From positions 62,001-126,000 of the forward strand of contig NZ_ANBA01000008.1 of NCBI RefSeq assembly GCF_000341085.1: a stretch of 64,000 bases of DNA, given 5' to 3'. Under the pieces are notes generated by a model. It was not told where the DNA came from. It worked only from the letters and a program-made list of their open reading frames with translations, and made no database searches. This stretch comes from Nocardiopsis ganjiahuensis DSM 45031. GTDB lineage: Bacteria; Actinomycetota; Actinomycetes; Streptosporangiales; Streptosporangiaceae. The number at the start of each line of letters is the position of its first letter. Within the stretch, counting starts at the first letter, position 1. The translations under genes and the position numbers were made by a program. Below are positions 43,566-52,600 of this stretch, piece after piece.

Positions 43566-43622
43566 CCTCCGCCCCTCCACATACGCAAAATGCATACGAG
43601 TGAGCGTCTATACGCTGAAGTC

Positions 43623-44480
43623 ATGGATCTCGAGCTCCGCCACCTGCGCTGCCTGGTCACGATCGTGGACACCGGAAGCTTCAGTGACGCCGCCCTCGAA
43701 CTCGGGATCTCCCAGGCAGCGGTCTCCCGGACCCTGGCCGCCTTGGAGAGCATCCTCGGGGTGCGCCTGCTCCACCGCACCAGCCGCAACGTCACCCCCA
43801 CCACGGCCGGGGTTCAGGTGCTGGCCCGCGCCCGCCACCTGCTGGCCGGGGCAGACAACCTGCTCAGCGAGGCCACCACCGGCCACACCCGGCTGCGGGT
43901 GGGGCATGCCTGGTCGGCGGTGGGCCGCCACACCGCCGAGTTCCAGCGCCGCTGGGCCGACCTGTATCCGGAGGTGGCCCTGCACCTGATCCGTACCAAC
44001 ACCCCCACCGGTGGCCTGGCCGAAGGCCTGTGCGACCTGGCGGTGGTGCGCGCGGCCTTCGACGGCAAACGCTTCGACAGCGCCGTGGTCGGCCACGAAC
44101 GGAGGCACTGCGCGATGGCCTCCGACGACCCCTGGGCGCGGCGCCGCTCACTGCGTCTGGCCGAACTCTCCGGTCGGCTCCTGCTCTTCGACCGGCGCAC
44201 CGGCACCACCACCGCCGACCTGTGGCCGGAGGGCACACGCCCGGCCATGGAGCACGTCAACGACATCGACGACTGGCTGGCGGAGATCGCCACCGGGCGG
44301 GCGGTCGGCATCACCCCGGAGAGCACCGCCACCCAGTACCGGCGCGACGGAATCGTCTTCCGCCCCCTGCGGGACGCCCCGCTCATCCCGGTACGGCTGG
44401 TCTGGCGGCGCCATGACCCGCATCCGGCCACACACGCCGCCGTCGCGCTGCTCTCGGAGCTCTACCGAAAGGGCCGCTGA
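43623..44480 (+). CDS. LysR-family transcriptional regulator
   Basis: 285 residues. N-terminal LysR HTH (LRHLRCLVTIVDTGSFSDAALELGISQAAVSRTLAALE, in pieces) at about residues 4-60 and a C-terminal periplasmic-binding-like co-inducer domain. It is divergent from the EamA exporter with a 57-base gap holding TGCATACG and CTATACG repeats, so it most likely activates the exporter in response to the exported amino acid, like the LysG-LysE logic. ATG 43623 fits the family start MDLELRHLR. Confidence 0.92.
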   Translation: MDLELRHLRCLVTIVDTGSFSDAALELGISQAAVSRTLAALESILGVRLLHRTSRNVTPTTAGVQVLARARHLLAGADNLLSEATTGHTRLRVGHAWSAVGRHTAEFQRRWADLYPEVALHLIRTNTPTGGLAEGLCDLAVVRAAFDGKRFDSAVVGHERRHCAMASDDPWARRRSLRLAELSGRLLLFDRRTGTTTADLWPEGTRPAMEHVNDIDDWLAEIATGRAVGITPESTATQYRRDGIVFRPLRDAPLIPVRLVWRRHDPHPATHAAVALLSELYRKGR

Positions 44481-44538
44481 GCGGAACGGGGACGGCCGAC
44501 GGGCCCGGCGGCGCTCACGTCTCCCCGGCCCCGGCGGG

Positions 44539-45402
44539 TCACACCGAGCGGATCGCCTCGGCGACCGAGGCGAGGGCGAGCATCCGGACCGTGTCCACGT
44601 GCGCGTCGACGCGCCCGGTCGCGGCGGCGACGAAGCCGTCGCCGTCGAAGCGCGTGTGCGGTGGGGTCAGCGCCCTGGAGAGCCCGTCGTGGGCGCCCTG
44701 CGCCACGATCCGGCACCCGGCCTTGTCGAGGCGGGCGTTGGTGACGACGACCCCGATGGTCGTGTGGGCGCGCTCGGGTGCCAGTTCGAACGGCTCCGCC
44801 AAAGCGCGCACCGCGTCGAGCGAGATCTCACCGCGGCCGTCGTCGACGTCCCCGAACGCGTTGACCGCGCACAGCGCGCCGACCACCAGGTCACCCACAC
44901 TGTGCTCGACGTAGCCGAGTCCGGCGTGCCGGCTGCCCCGGGGGCCCCGCCAGTGGCTGACGTAGGCGCCGGTCCCGGCGCCGACGCCTCCGGTGAGGAC
45001 CTGTTCGCCCCGGGTGGCCCGGGCGGCCAGGTATCCGGACTCGCTCGTGGGCCGCACCCGGGGGTCGCCGACGCCGAGATCGAACAGCGCCATCGCCGGA
45101 ACGATGGGGACGGGTCCGGCCGGGGTGCCCGCTCCGCGTCCCTGTTCCTCGTAGTAGCGCATGACGCCGTCGGCGGCGGCCAGGCCGAACGCCGATCCGC
45201 CGGTCAGCAGCACGGCGTCGACACGGGTCACGGTCTTGTCCGGGGCCAGCAGGTCCAGTTCACGTGAGGCGGGCGCGCCGCCGCGCACCTCGTAGGAGGC
45301 CACGGTCCCCTCGGGGAACTCGATCACGGTGCAGCCCGTCTTCGCCGCCTCGTCGGTCCAGTGTCCGACACGGACCCCGTCCACACCCATGCGCTGACCC
45401 AT
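44539..45402 (-). CDS. P1 (S58/DmpA-like) family peptidase
   Basis: 287 residues. The N-terminal VGHWTDEAAKTGCTV, TGGSAFGLAAADGVMRYYEEQG and the TRGEQVLTGGVGAGTGA segments are typical of the P1 family. The VVVTNARLDKAGC segment contains the Asn-x boundary where P1 proteins self-cleave to expose an N-terminal nucleophile; here the residue after Asn is Ala, as in several actinobacterial members, so autocleavage is uncertain. DmpA-like enzymes release N-terminal D/L-amino acids. ATG 45402 is used. Monocistronic. Confidence 0.87.
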   Translation of the reverse strand: MGQRMGVDGVRVGHWTDEAAKTGCTVIEFPEGTVASYEVRGGAPASRELDLLAPDKTVTRVDAVLLTGGSAFGLAAADGVMRYYEEQGRGAGTPAGPVPIVPAMALFDLGVGDPRVRPTSESGYLAARATRGEQVLTGGVGAGTGAYVSHWRGPRGSRHAGLGYVEHSVGDLVVGALCAVNAFGDVDDGRGEISLDAVRALAEPFELAPERAHTTIGVVVTNARLDKAGCRIVAQGAHDGLSRALTPPHTRFDGDGFVAAATGRVDAHVDTVRMLALASVAEAIRSV

Positions 45403-45495
45403 GCTCCCCAGGCTAGGGGCGCGGCGCCCGGTGGTGTGCGGCGGCTCCCCGACGAACCCTGGGGCCCTGTCACAGGCCCCGGTGCTCTCCTCGGT

Positions 45496-46230
45496 TCAAC
45501 GGGCGGAGACGAAGCGGCGGACGGTGGGCTGCCGGTCGGGTTCGGGCACGTCGTCCGAGCCCTGTGCGGCGGGGGCCTGAGCGGGGACCTCGGCGGTGAG
45601 GACCTGGACGCCGGCGTCCTCCGGGGCGAGCAGCAGCGCGCGGGCCAGGGTGGCCTCGGCCTGGGCCAGGAAGCGCATGACCAGGGGCAGGGTCAGGGCG
45701 AACAGCGCTCCGCCGACCATGTGGAACGCCAGGGTGGCCAGGACCGGGTACTCGGGCAGGACGTAGGTGCCCACGTCGGTGTAGCCGGGGACGAGGTAGA
45801 GCGACCAGCCCCAGAGCGGGTAGAGCAGACCGCCCAGGGACAGGGCCCACCAGGTCACGGCGACGACGAAGGTGACCAGTGAGACGGGGAAGCGCAGCAG
45901 GGGGTGCAGGGCGTCCAGCCAGCTGCGGGAGCAGGTCAGCGGGTGCAGTAACTGGCGCAGGGGCCCGGCGTTCTTCGGGGGTGTGCGGTAGGGCAGGCGC
46001 ATCACCGGTCGGCCGTAGAGGTCGGAGAGGCGGATGCGGTCCACGTGCGCCAGCCCTCGGGCCGTGACCAGGAGCACCGACAACAGCACCAGTCCTCCGA
46101 AGACCACGGAGGTGCCGATCCCGAGGGCGAGACCGGTCAGGACGACGGCGAAGGAGAACACGGCGAGCGGAAACCCCAGGAAGACGTAGCGGGTGTCGCG
46201 GCCGAGTCCGGTGAAGAGGGAGGCGTTCAT
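45496..46230 (-). CDS. Standalone putative-sensor-domain membrane protein
   Basis: 244 residues. Four membrane helices in two pairs (about 12-55 and 112-215) with the intervening GRPVMRLPYRTPP cytosolic segment, matching the 'putative sensor' region that normally forms the N-terminus of streptomycete histidine kinases. Here there is no kinase domain; the C-terminal 50 residues are a disordered cytosolic tail (PAQAPAAQGSDD). The start ATG at 46230 is chosen since the upstream frame is not conserved-looking. The same domain precedes the kinase at 58393. Perhaps a decoupled sensor or a truncated kinase. Confidence 0.75.
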   Translation of the reverse strand: MNASLFTGLGRDTRYVFLGFPLAVFSFAVVLTGLALGIGTSVVFGGLVLLSVLLVTARGLAHVDRIRLSDLYGRPVMRLPYRTPPKNAGPLRQLLHPLTCSRSWLDALHPLLRFPVSLVTFVVAVTWWALSLGGLLYPLWGWSLYLVPGYTDVGTYVLPEYPVLATLAFHMVGGALFALTLPLVMRFLAQAEATLARALLLAPEDAGVQVLTAEVPAQAPAAQGSDDVPEPDRQPTVRRFVSAR

Positions 46231-46288
46231 AGCGTCGACGCTACGCTCGGGGACCCTCGCCGTCATGGCCGCAGACGTGAGCATCGAC

Positions 46289-46306
46289 GGTGGTGCTGTC
46301 ACCACC
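46289..46306 (-). terminator. Stem-loop after the GAP-family gene
   Basis: GGTGGTG-CTGT-CACCACC, 7-bp perfect stem, 41 bases past the GAP-family stop in the minus direction. Confidence 0.5.
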
Positions 46307-46346
46307 CCCCTGCCTGGTGGCTGTGTCTCCTGGGGCTGGAGGGGAC

Positions 46347-47036
46347 TCAGTTGCCCAGGTTGCTGAGGAACGGAACGAACCCCACCTGCTGGAGGCCGTT
46401 GACGAGCAGGAGGAAGCCGACGATGCCGATGATCCAGGCCATGGCCTCACGCGAGCCCGCGTCGATCTTCTCCCTCCAGCGGTCCAGCCGCGGGCGCAGG
46501 CGTTCACCGAAGACGCGGTGGGCCAGGTAGAGCAGGACCGGGGGGAGCACCATGACCAGGTTGTAGGCGGCGAGCACCGGTATCCAGGTGTGGGCGGCCA
46601 GCCCGGAGGCTCCCATGATCCCGATGGCGCCGAAGTAGGGGAGGGCGGTCCCGGCCTCCAGGAGGCCCGTGGCCAGGCCCAGGCCGACCATGGTGGCGGT
46701 GCGCAAGGACGCGGGGCGGCGCGGGGCCCGCTTGCTGGTCGGCATCACCCAGGAGTAGGCGAACAGGCCCGCGCCCAGGACCAGCACGACCCAGCCGGCG
46801 GCGGGGCTGTCGGCCAGGTGGGACAGGCGGTTCAGGGCCGTTTGCAGGCCGAGCATCAGCGCGCACCCGAGGGCGAAGTAGAAGACCGCGACCGTGCCGA
46901 GGTAGGTGAACAGCGGGCGGGCGATCGAGCGGGCCCCGCTCAGCAGCACGAAGAGCGTGACGCCCAGGGTGGCGGGGCTCAGGGTGTCCAGGATCGCCAG
47001 TCCGGCGACCGGTAGCAGTACTTCCAGGGGCGGCAC
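46347..47036 (-). CDS. GAP-family (LysE-superfamily, Sap-like) membrane transporter
   Basis: 229 residues with about six membrane helices. It starts in LEVLLPVAGLAILDTLSPATLGVTLFVLL, the ALxDTLSP signature of the GAP/Sap group of the LysE superfamily, which includes the exporter of peptidoglycolipids in mycobacteria. The last helix segment is IIGIVGFLLLVNGL. GTG 47036 has GAGGAG 6 bases upstream. It is divergent from the TetR regulator at 47106, which probably represses it through the two dyads between them. Probable efflux of lipid or amphiphile; exact cargo unknown. Confidence 0.85.
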   Translation of the reverse strand: MPPLEVLLPVAGLAILDTLSPATLGVTLFVLLSGARSIARPLFTYLGTVAVFYFALGCALMLGLQTALNRLSHLADSPAAGWVVLVLGAGLFAYSWVMPTSKRAPRRPASLRTATMVGLGLATGLLEAGTALPYFGAIGIMGASGLAAHTWIPVLAAYNLVMVLPPVLLYLAHRVFGERLRPRLDRWREKIDAGSREAMAWIIGIVGFLLLVNGLQQVGFVPFLSNLGN

Positions 47037-47055
47037 GGGATTCTCCTCGTTCGTT

Positions 47056-47095
47056 TTAATACGCCTGTGCTAAATAAAATAACACAGGTGTGTTA
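47056..47095. promoter_or_regulatory. Two operator-like dyads between the GAP gene and its TetR regulator
   Basis: TAACACA-GG-TGTGTTA (47080-47095, exact) and a degraded copy TTAATACG-CC-TGTGCTAA (47056-47073), 22-24 bases apart, in an A/T-rich divergent promoter. They also create CCTGTG-N13-CACAGG. Good candidate TetR sites. Confidence 0.65.
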
Positions 47096-47105
47096 GAAAG
47101 GGGAG

Positions 47106-47729
47106 GTGCCTAAGATCGTCGACCACGAAGAACGCCGCCGCGAGCTCGCCGAGGCCCTGTGGCGGGTGATCGCCTCCTCCGGCCCCCAGGCCGTGTCCAT
47201 CCGCACCGTCGCCGCCGAGGCCGGACTGTCCGCGGGAGCGCTGCGCCACTACTTCCAGACCCGCGAGGAACTCCTGCTCTTCGCCATGGACCTGTCCGAG
47301 GAGCGCGTGCGCCGGCGCATGGCCGAGTACTCGCTCACCCTGACCCCCGAGGTGCCCATGGTCGAGCGGGCCGCCGGGTTCGCCGAGCAGATGCTGCCCC
47401 TGGACGAGACCCGCCGCGCCGAGTACCGCGCGTGGGAGGCCACCGGAACCCTCGGGGCCATGGACCCCCGAGCGGAGGAGCGCTGGATCCAGCAACGGTC
47501 CCTCTACCGGCGGCTGGTCGGCGGGCTCGGCGGACTGCCGCCCCTGGAGGAACCCGAACAGGTCCACCCCGATCCCTGGGTGGAGACCTGGTCCGAGTAC
47601 CTGCACACCTACATCGACGGCCTCGCCCTGCAGCTGATGGTCACCCCGACACAGGTCCCCCCGAAAGCCGCGAGAGCCAGGCTGCGCGCCTTCCTCGCCC
47701 ACATCGAGAACCAGAAACGCCCCTCCTGA
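47106..47729 (+). CDS. TetR-family regulator (BetI-like C-terminus)
   Basis: 207 residues. HTH in SIRTVAAEAGLSAGALRHYFQTREELL (residues about 34-60), followed by a C-terminal domain of the BetI type (EYRAWEATGTLGAMDP region). GTG 47106 is the start, closely following an A/G-rich AAAGGGGAGG. It is divergent from the GAP-family exporter and probably autoregulated at 47056-47095. Confidence 0.9.
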   Translation: MPKIVDHEERRRELAEALWRVIASSGPQAVSIRTVAAEAGLSAGALRHYFQTREELLLFAMDLSEERVRRRMAEYSLTLTPEVPMVERAAGFAEQMLPLDETRRAEYRAWEATGTLGAMDPRAEERWIQQRSLYRRLVGGLGGLPPLEEPEQVHPDPWVETWSEYLHTYIDGLALQLMVTPTQVPPKAARARLRAFLAHIENQKRPS

Positions 47730-47961
47730 CCGGAGGGACTCGGGGCCGCGGGTGAACAGCGGAGCGCTCTTGGAGAGGGCGGACAGAGGTCAGCAGGATG
47801 CGTGCGGTGCATGTCATGGAACCGGAAACGCGGCCGCCACGGGTTTTCCGACTGTCCGAGGGGCCCTGGCCGCCCGGGCGATCCGGGACCCGGGCGCACC
47901 CGGTCCCGGGGCTTGGCCATACTGGGTGACGCAGTCGGGCCGAACCGAGGGGGAGCAGGGC

Positions 47962-48537
47962 GTGAGCATCACACAGAGCGGCGGGGACGGGTCGCACGAG
48001 CGGACCAAGATCGAGTTCCGGGCCGCGACGGCCACCGACGCCCGGGCTCTGGTCGACCTGGTCAACTCCTGCTACCGGGGGGACAGCTCCCGGCAGGGCT
48101 GGACCACCGAGGCCGACTTCCTCGGCGGGCAGCGGGTGGGCTCCGACACCATGGCCGAGCTGTTGGCGCGGACCAACACCCTGGTGCTGGTGGGGGAGTC
48201 CGAGGGGGAGATCGTCACCTGCTGTGAGCTCCAGCGGAGTGTCAACGGGGCGTACTTCGGGATGTTCTCGGTGCGCCCGGACCTCCAGGGCGCGGGGCTG
48301 GGCCGGGTCGTCCTGGCCGAGGCCGAGCGCACGGCCGCACGGGAGTGGGGCTGCCGCCTGATGCGGATGAAGGTGCTCAAGCAGCGCCCCGAGCTGATCG
48401 CCTGGTACGAGCGGCGCGGGTACACCAGCACCGGCAAGACCGAACCCTTCCCCTACGGTGACACCGATTTCGGTCTGCCCAAGCAGGACGACCTGGCCTT
48501 CGTCGAACTCACCCGGGAACTGCCCGCCGACCTCTGA
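47962..48537 (+). CDS. GNAT-family N-acetyltransferase
   Basis: 191 residues; GNAT pattern FSVRPDLQGAGLGRVVLAEAERTAAREWG (acetyl-CoA binding, in part RPDLQGAGLG) and ELIAWYERRGYTSTGKTEPFP. The first 20 residues look disordered. GTG 47962 has GGGGGAGCAGGG upstream. The 232-base gap before it carries no gene that I can support. Substrate unknown. Confidence 0.87.
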   Translation: MSITQSGGDGSHERTKIEFRAATATDARALVDLVNSCYRGDSSRQGWTTEADFLGGQRVGSDTMAELLARTNTLVLVGESEGEIVTCCELQRSVNGAYFGMFSVRPDLQGAGLGRVVLAEAERTAAREWGCRLMRMKVLKQRPELIAWYERRGYTSTGKTEPFPYGDTDFGLPKQDDLAFVELTRELPADL

Positions 48538-48566
48538 GCGGGGCGGGTCGGAGCCGGGGGTGCCGG

Positions 48567-48974
48567 TCAGTCCTGTTCCAGGTTGGCCGACATCCGCTCC
48601 AGGACGTTGACGGTGTCCCGGTACTCCTGGTCGCTGATGCCCTGGCAGATCCGGTTCCGCGTCTCCTTGACCCGTTCCAGGAGCTCTTCGTGGGCCCGGC
48701 GCCCTTCGGGGGTCAGTTCCAGGGAGACCAGGCCGCTCACCCAGCCGCGCTGCCGCAGGGCCTCCACCGCCGGAGCGACGGTGGTCTCGTCCTCCTCCAG
48801 GAACGGGGTCAGGCGCTGGTCCAGCTGGAGCACGGTGCCGGGTTCGCCGTGCAGGGAGTTGAGCACCTGCCACTGGCGGCGTCCGAGGGACTCCGAGGCC
48901 AGGGTCCGGTCGAAGTCGTTCTCGATGAGTCGGTCCAGGTGCTTGAGCCAGAATCCGATCGGTAGGTCGGACAT
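48567..48974 (-). CDS. MarR-family transcriptional regulator
   Basis: 135 residues. Winged-helix MarR fold: LGRRQWQVLNSLHGEPGTVLQLDQRLTPF (helices 2-3), TTVAPAVEALRQRGWVSG (recognition helix) and LELTPEGRRAHEELLERV. No Cys, so it is a ligand- rather than thiol-responsive type. ATG 48974 has GGAGGAACC directly upstream. No adjacent divergent target gene except the macrodomain gene at 49101 (126-base gap), which it could control. Confidence 0.9.
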   Translation of the reverse strand: MSDLPIGFWLKHLDRLIENDFDRTLASESLGRRQWQVLNSLHGEPGTVLQLDQRLTPFLEEDETTVAPAVEALRQRGWVSGLVSLELTPEGRRAHEELLERVKETRNRICQGISDQEYRDTVNVLERMSANLEQD

Positions 48975-49100
48975 GGTTCCTCCGGAGTGCCGATGACTGC
49001 GTTCCGATGGACCAACGATATGCCGCCGAACGGCGTCGCGGCCGCCGTTCTCCCCGAGTGTTCGAGCGCGTGTGTCGGAGGCGTTGGCTAGCCTGCCCGC

Positions 49101-49589
49101 ATGTCCGACACACCCACCGGCCTCCGGTTCGTGCGCGGCGACGCGACCAACCCGCAGGCCTCCGGCCCCAAGGTCATCGCGCACGTGTGCAACAACCGGG
49201 GCGGCTGGGGCAAGGGATTCGTCCTCGCCCTGTCCCGGCACTGGCCCGAACCCGAACGCGACTACCGGGCCTGGTACCGCGGCCGCTCCGGCAACGACTT
49301 CGCCCTGGGGGCGGTCCGGATGGTCCGGGTGCGCCCCGACCTCCACGTGGCCAACATGGTCGCCCAGCACGGGGTCAGACACGGCAGCGGCGGGCCGCCG
49401 ATCCGCTACGAGGCGCTCGCCGACTGCCTCGGGCTCCTGGCCGGGCACGCCCTGGAACTGGGCGCGACGGTGCACATGCCCCGGATCGGGTGCGGTCTGG
49501 CGGGTGGAAAGTGGAATCGCGTCCAGCCGCTGATCGAGGAGCACCTCCTGGACCGGGGCGTGCGCGTCACCGTCTACGACGTCGACTGA
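49101..49589 (+). CDS. Macrodomain protein (ADP-ribose-binding, TARG1/OARD1-like)
   Basis: 162 residues. N-terminal LRFVRGDATNPQASGPKVIAHVCNNRGGWGKGF is the ADP-ribose pocket of the OARD1/TARG1-like macrodomains (in particular HVCNNRGGWGKGF), with ANMVAQHG and MPRIGCGLAGGKW completing it. These remove ADP-ribose from proteins or nucleic acids, or hydrolyse O-acetyl-ADP-ribose. It is convergent with the large kinase gene (34-base gap). No ADP-ribosyltransferase toxin (DarT) gene is next to it, so a DarG-like antitoxin role is not supported here. Confidence 0.9.
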   Translation: MSDTPTGLRFVRGDATNPQASGPKVIAHVCNNRGGWGKGFVLALSRHWPEPERDYRAWYRGRSGNDFALGAVRMVRVRPDLHVANMVAQHGVRHGSGGPPIRYEALADCLGLLAGHALELGATVHMPRIGCGLAGGKWNRVQPLIEEHLLDRGVRVTVYDVD

Positions 49590-49623
49590 CCACGAACCCG
49601 GGCAGAGATCGCCGTCCCCTCCC

Positions 49624-52600
49624 TCAGCAGATCGTGCGCCGTTCGACACCGGGCAGGTGTTCCTGCCACTCCTCGTCGCTCAGGTCCCGGCCCACACGCT
49701 CGCACAGGGTCCGCACCATGGCGCCGGGGTCGACGGAGACCTCGTAGGTGCCCGCCTCGTCCTCCTCCTCGGTCACCACCAGCCTCAGCGTCGAGCCGTC
49801 GTCGACGAACCCGACACCCGCGCTGTCCTGCGTCATGTACTGGACCCCGGGCCCCACGATCGGCGGCCCCAGCGGGGTCCGGGTCGGCACGTGCCACACC
49901 TGTAGCAGGGTCCTGGCGATGTCCCTGCGCCAGTGGGTGCCGGCGTTGTTGACCATGACCATCAGTTCGGAGTCCGAGGTGAAGGCCACGAGGGCACCGC
50001 CCGTTCCGTCGAAGTACTCCTCGCCCAGGCGCACCACAGGGGCGAGGGGAGCCAGGGACTCCCCGTCCAGGAACACCAGGTCGTCGAGGCCCGTCCGGAC
50101 CGCGACCGCACCGTCGGGGGAGACGTCGGGTGCGATGTCCCCCTCCACGGGCCGGAACTCCGGCGGGTCGGGCAGCTCGCCCTGGCCGTCGTCGACCCGG
50201 ACCATCGCTCCCCACGGCCAGTCGAGGGTGGTCACCGTCCCGTTGTCCAGGAGCAGGCGCAGCCCGTCGTCATCGGGCCGCCACACCGCGTCCGCAATCA
50301 TCCGGCCCTCCAGGGTGTGGACCAGGGACAGCGAGTACCAGCCGGTCAGTTCCTCGAAAGGAGGGAAGGAATCGGGCGTCGGCTCCTCCACCCGCTCCCA
50401 GGACTCCCACAGCGTGAGCTGGTCGCCGCTGAACTCGGCCAGCACACTCCCGTCGGCGTTGAAGCGCACACCGCGCGGGGTCTGCCTGTCATGGGCGGGT
50501 TCGTCCCGCAGTCGTGTCGATGAGGCTTCGAGCGATTCCCGGTCCGACACGTCCCACACCCGCAGCCCTCCGTCGGCCACCGCTCCCGCCAACCGGGTCC
50601 CGTCCGGGCTGAGGGCCAGGTCCACGAGTTCGCCCGCCCCGTCCGGCCACGCCGTCGACACCGTGTCGCCGGTCGACAGGTCGACGATCTCCACGCCCTC
50701 TCCGACATCCCGGTACACCGCGGCCAGATCCTTGTCCGCCGCCACGGCCACATCCAGGACGCCGGGCTCGTCACCGAGGACGTAGGAGCCGTCGTCCGCG
50801 CTGACGAGGAACCGGGGGCCCCGGTCCTGGACCTCGACGACGTAGGTGTCGTTGTACTCCAGCAGCAGGTAGTCGTCGTTCTCGGTGAAGACGATGTCCG
50901 GCAGTGCGTGCCACGCCTGGACCAGGGGAACGTCGAGGCCGTCGGGGGCCGCGTCGCCGGCCGAGAAGAACCGGGGTCCGTCGCCGGCCATCACGGCGAC
51001 CGTTTCCCCGTCCGCGCTCAGCGCGACGTCCACCACCGCCTCCTCGGCTCCTGCGATATCGGCGAGGGCGACTGCGCCCACCTCCTCGCCGGTGTCGGCG
51101 TCCCGGACGTCGACCGAGGTGTCCGTGAGGGCGGCGGTCCGGCGGCCGCCGGTACTCATCACGGGGTGCGTGCCCAGCTGCCTGACGGAGCTCTCCTCCG
51201 GTTGGGTCACGGCCCGGTGCAGCGCCGAGCGCGCGTCGACGGTCGGCGCGAACTGCCATGCGGCGGCGGCGAGCAGCATGGCCGTCTCCGGTTCGCCGCT
51301 GCGCAGTTCGGCCGCACGCGCCGCCAGGTCGCGGGACATGCTCTCGTCGAGGAGGCTCCGGGCGGCGTCCCTCTCCTGCGTCCTGGCCTGGTTGAGCCAC
51401 ACCAGTCCTCCCGAGGCCACGAGCAGAACGGCCACCAGCCCTGCCAGGACGGAGGTCACGGTGCGGCGGCGGCGCTCGCGGCGCACGGTCAGGTTCCGAC
51501 TGGCCGTCAGGAACCGGTGCTCGGTGGTGTTGAGCTGCACCCGGGTCCGCTCCGAGTCCGCCCATGCCGTGGTCTGGTCCAGCAGGCTGCCCTGGAGGAG
51601 GTCGCCTTCACGTTCACCGTGCTCGTGCCAGAACCTCGTGGCGGTGTCGATGCGGCCCAGTAGACGCAGGCCGTCGTCCTCCTCGGCGATCCAGGTGCGC
51701 AGCCTCGGCCAGGCCACTCCCAGGGCGGCGTTCTCCAGGTGCAGCCGGAGGCCGTCGAAGGAGACCAGCCCGGCCCCGTCCAGGCGCCGGGCCAGGTCCT
51801 CGGCCACCGCGGTGTCGTCCGCGGGCAGGTCGGCGAGCGCCACCCCGCGCAGGGCCATGCCGCCGCCGGGTTCGGGCTCCAGCATCCGCAGAAGGATCTG
51901 GAGCATCAGCCGGCGCTGCTGTTCGGTCAGATCCTGGTAGAGGTCTTCGGCGGTACGGCCCAGGTCCGTCGACGACTCCTGGCCGGCTCGGGGGACCAGG
52001 TCGTGGGCGGCCCGGCCCCGGCCGGCTTGCAGGAGGGCCTCCATGTCCGAAGGGCCGCCGTCCCCTGGCGCGGGGGCCGTAGCGGAGTCGGTCTCCTCGT
52101 CCTGGCCCGCTTGGGGGACCGGTGCGCGGTCGGCGCGGTCCTGGCCGGCCCGGGGGAGGGTCTCCATGTCCGAAGGGCTGATGTCCCCTGACACAGGGAC
52201 CGTCGCGGAGTCGGTCTCCTCCTCCCGGTCCGTTCCGGTGTCCGCCTTCTCGAACCCCTCGTCCCATGGGGGGTCGAGGAGCCGCATGAGCAGTTCGGCC
52301 GCGGTGGGCCTCTGCTCGGGGTCCTTGGCCAGGGCGTCGGCCAGCAGCGGCCGCAACCCGGGCGGGAGGGGATCCAGGTCGGGGGTGCTCTCCCGGACAG
52401 CGCGCATGATCTCGCGATCGGTACTGCCCTGAAAGGCGTGGCGGCCGGTGGCGGCGTAGAAGACGACCGCCGCCCAGGCGTGCACGTCGGCGGGCCGGCC
52501 CGCGCGCTTCCTCGCGAACTGTTCCGGGGCCATGTACCGCAGGGTGCCCACGAGCCTGGACCGGGAGAGCGTGGCCGAGTCGGTGAGGATGCGCGCGATA

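Noticed and set aside
49101..49589. DarTG toxin-antitoxin system
   Set aside because: Macrodomain only; no DarT-like ADP-ribosyltransferase is adjacent.
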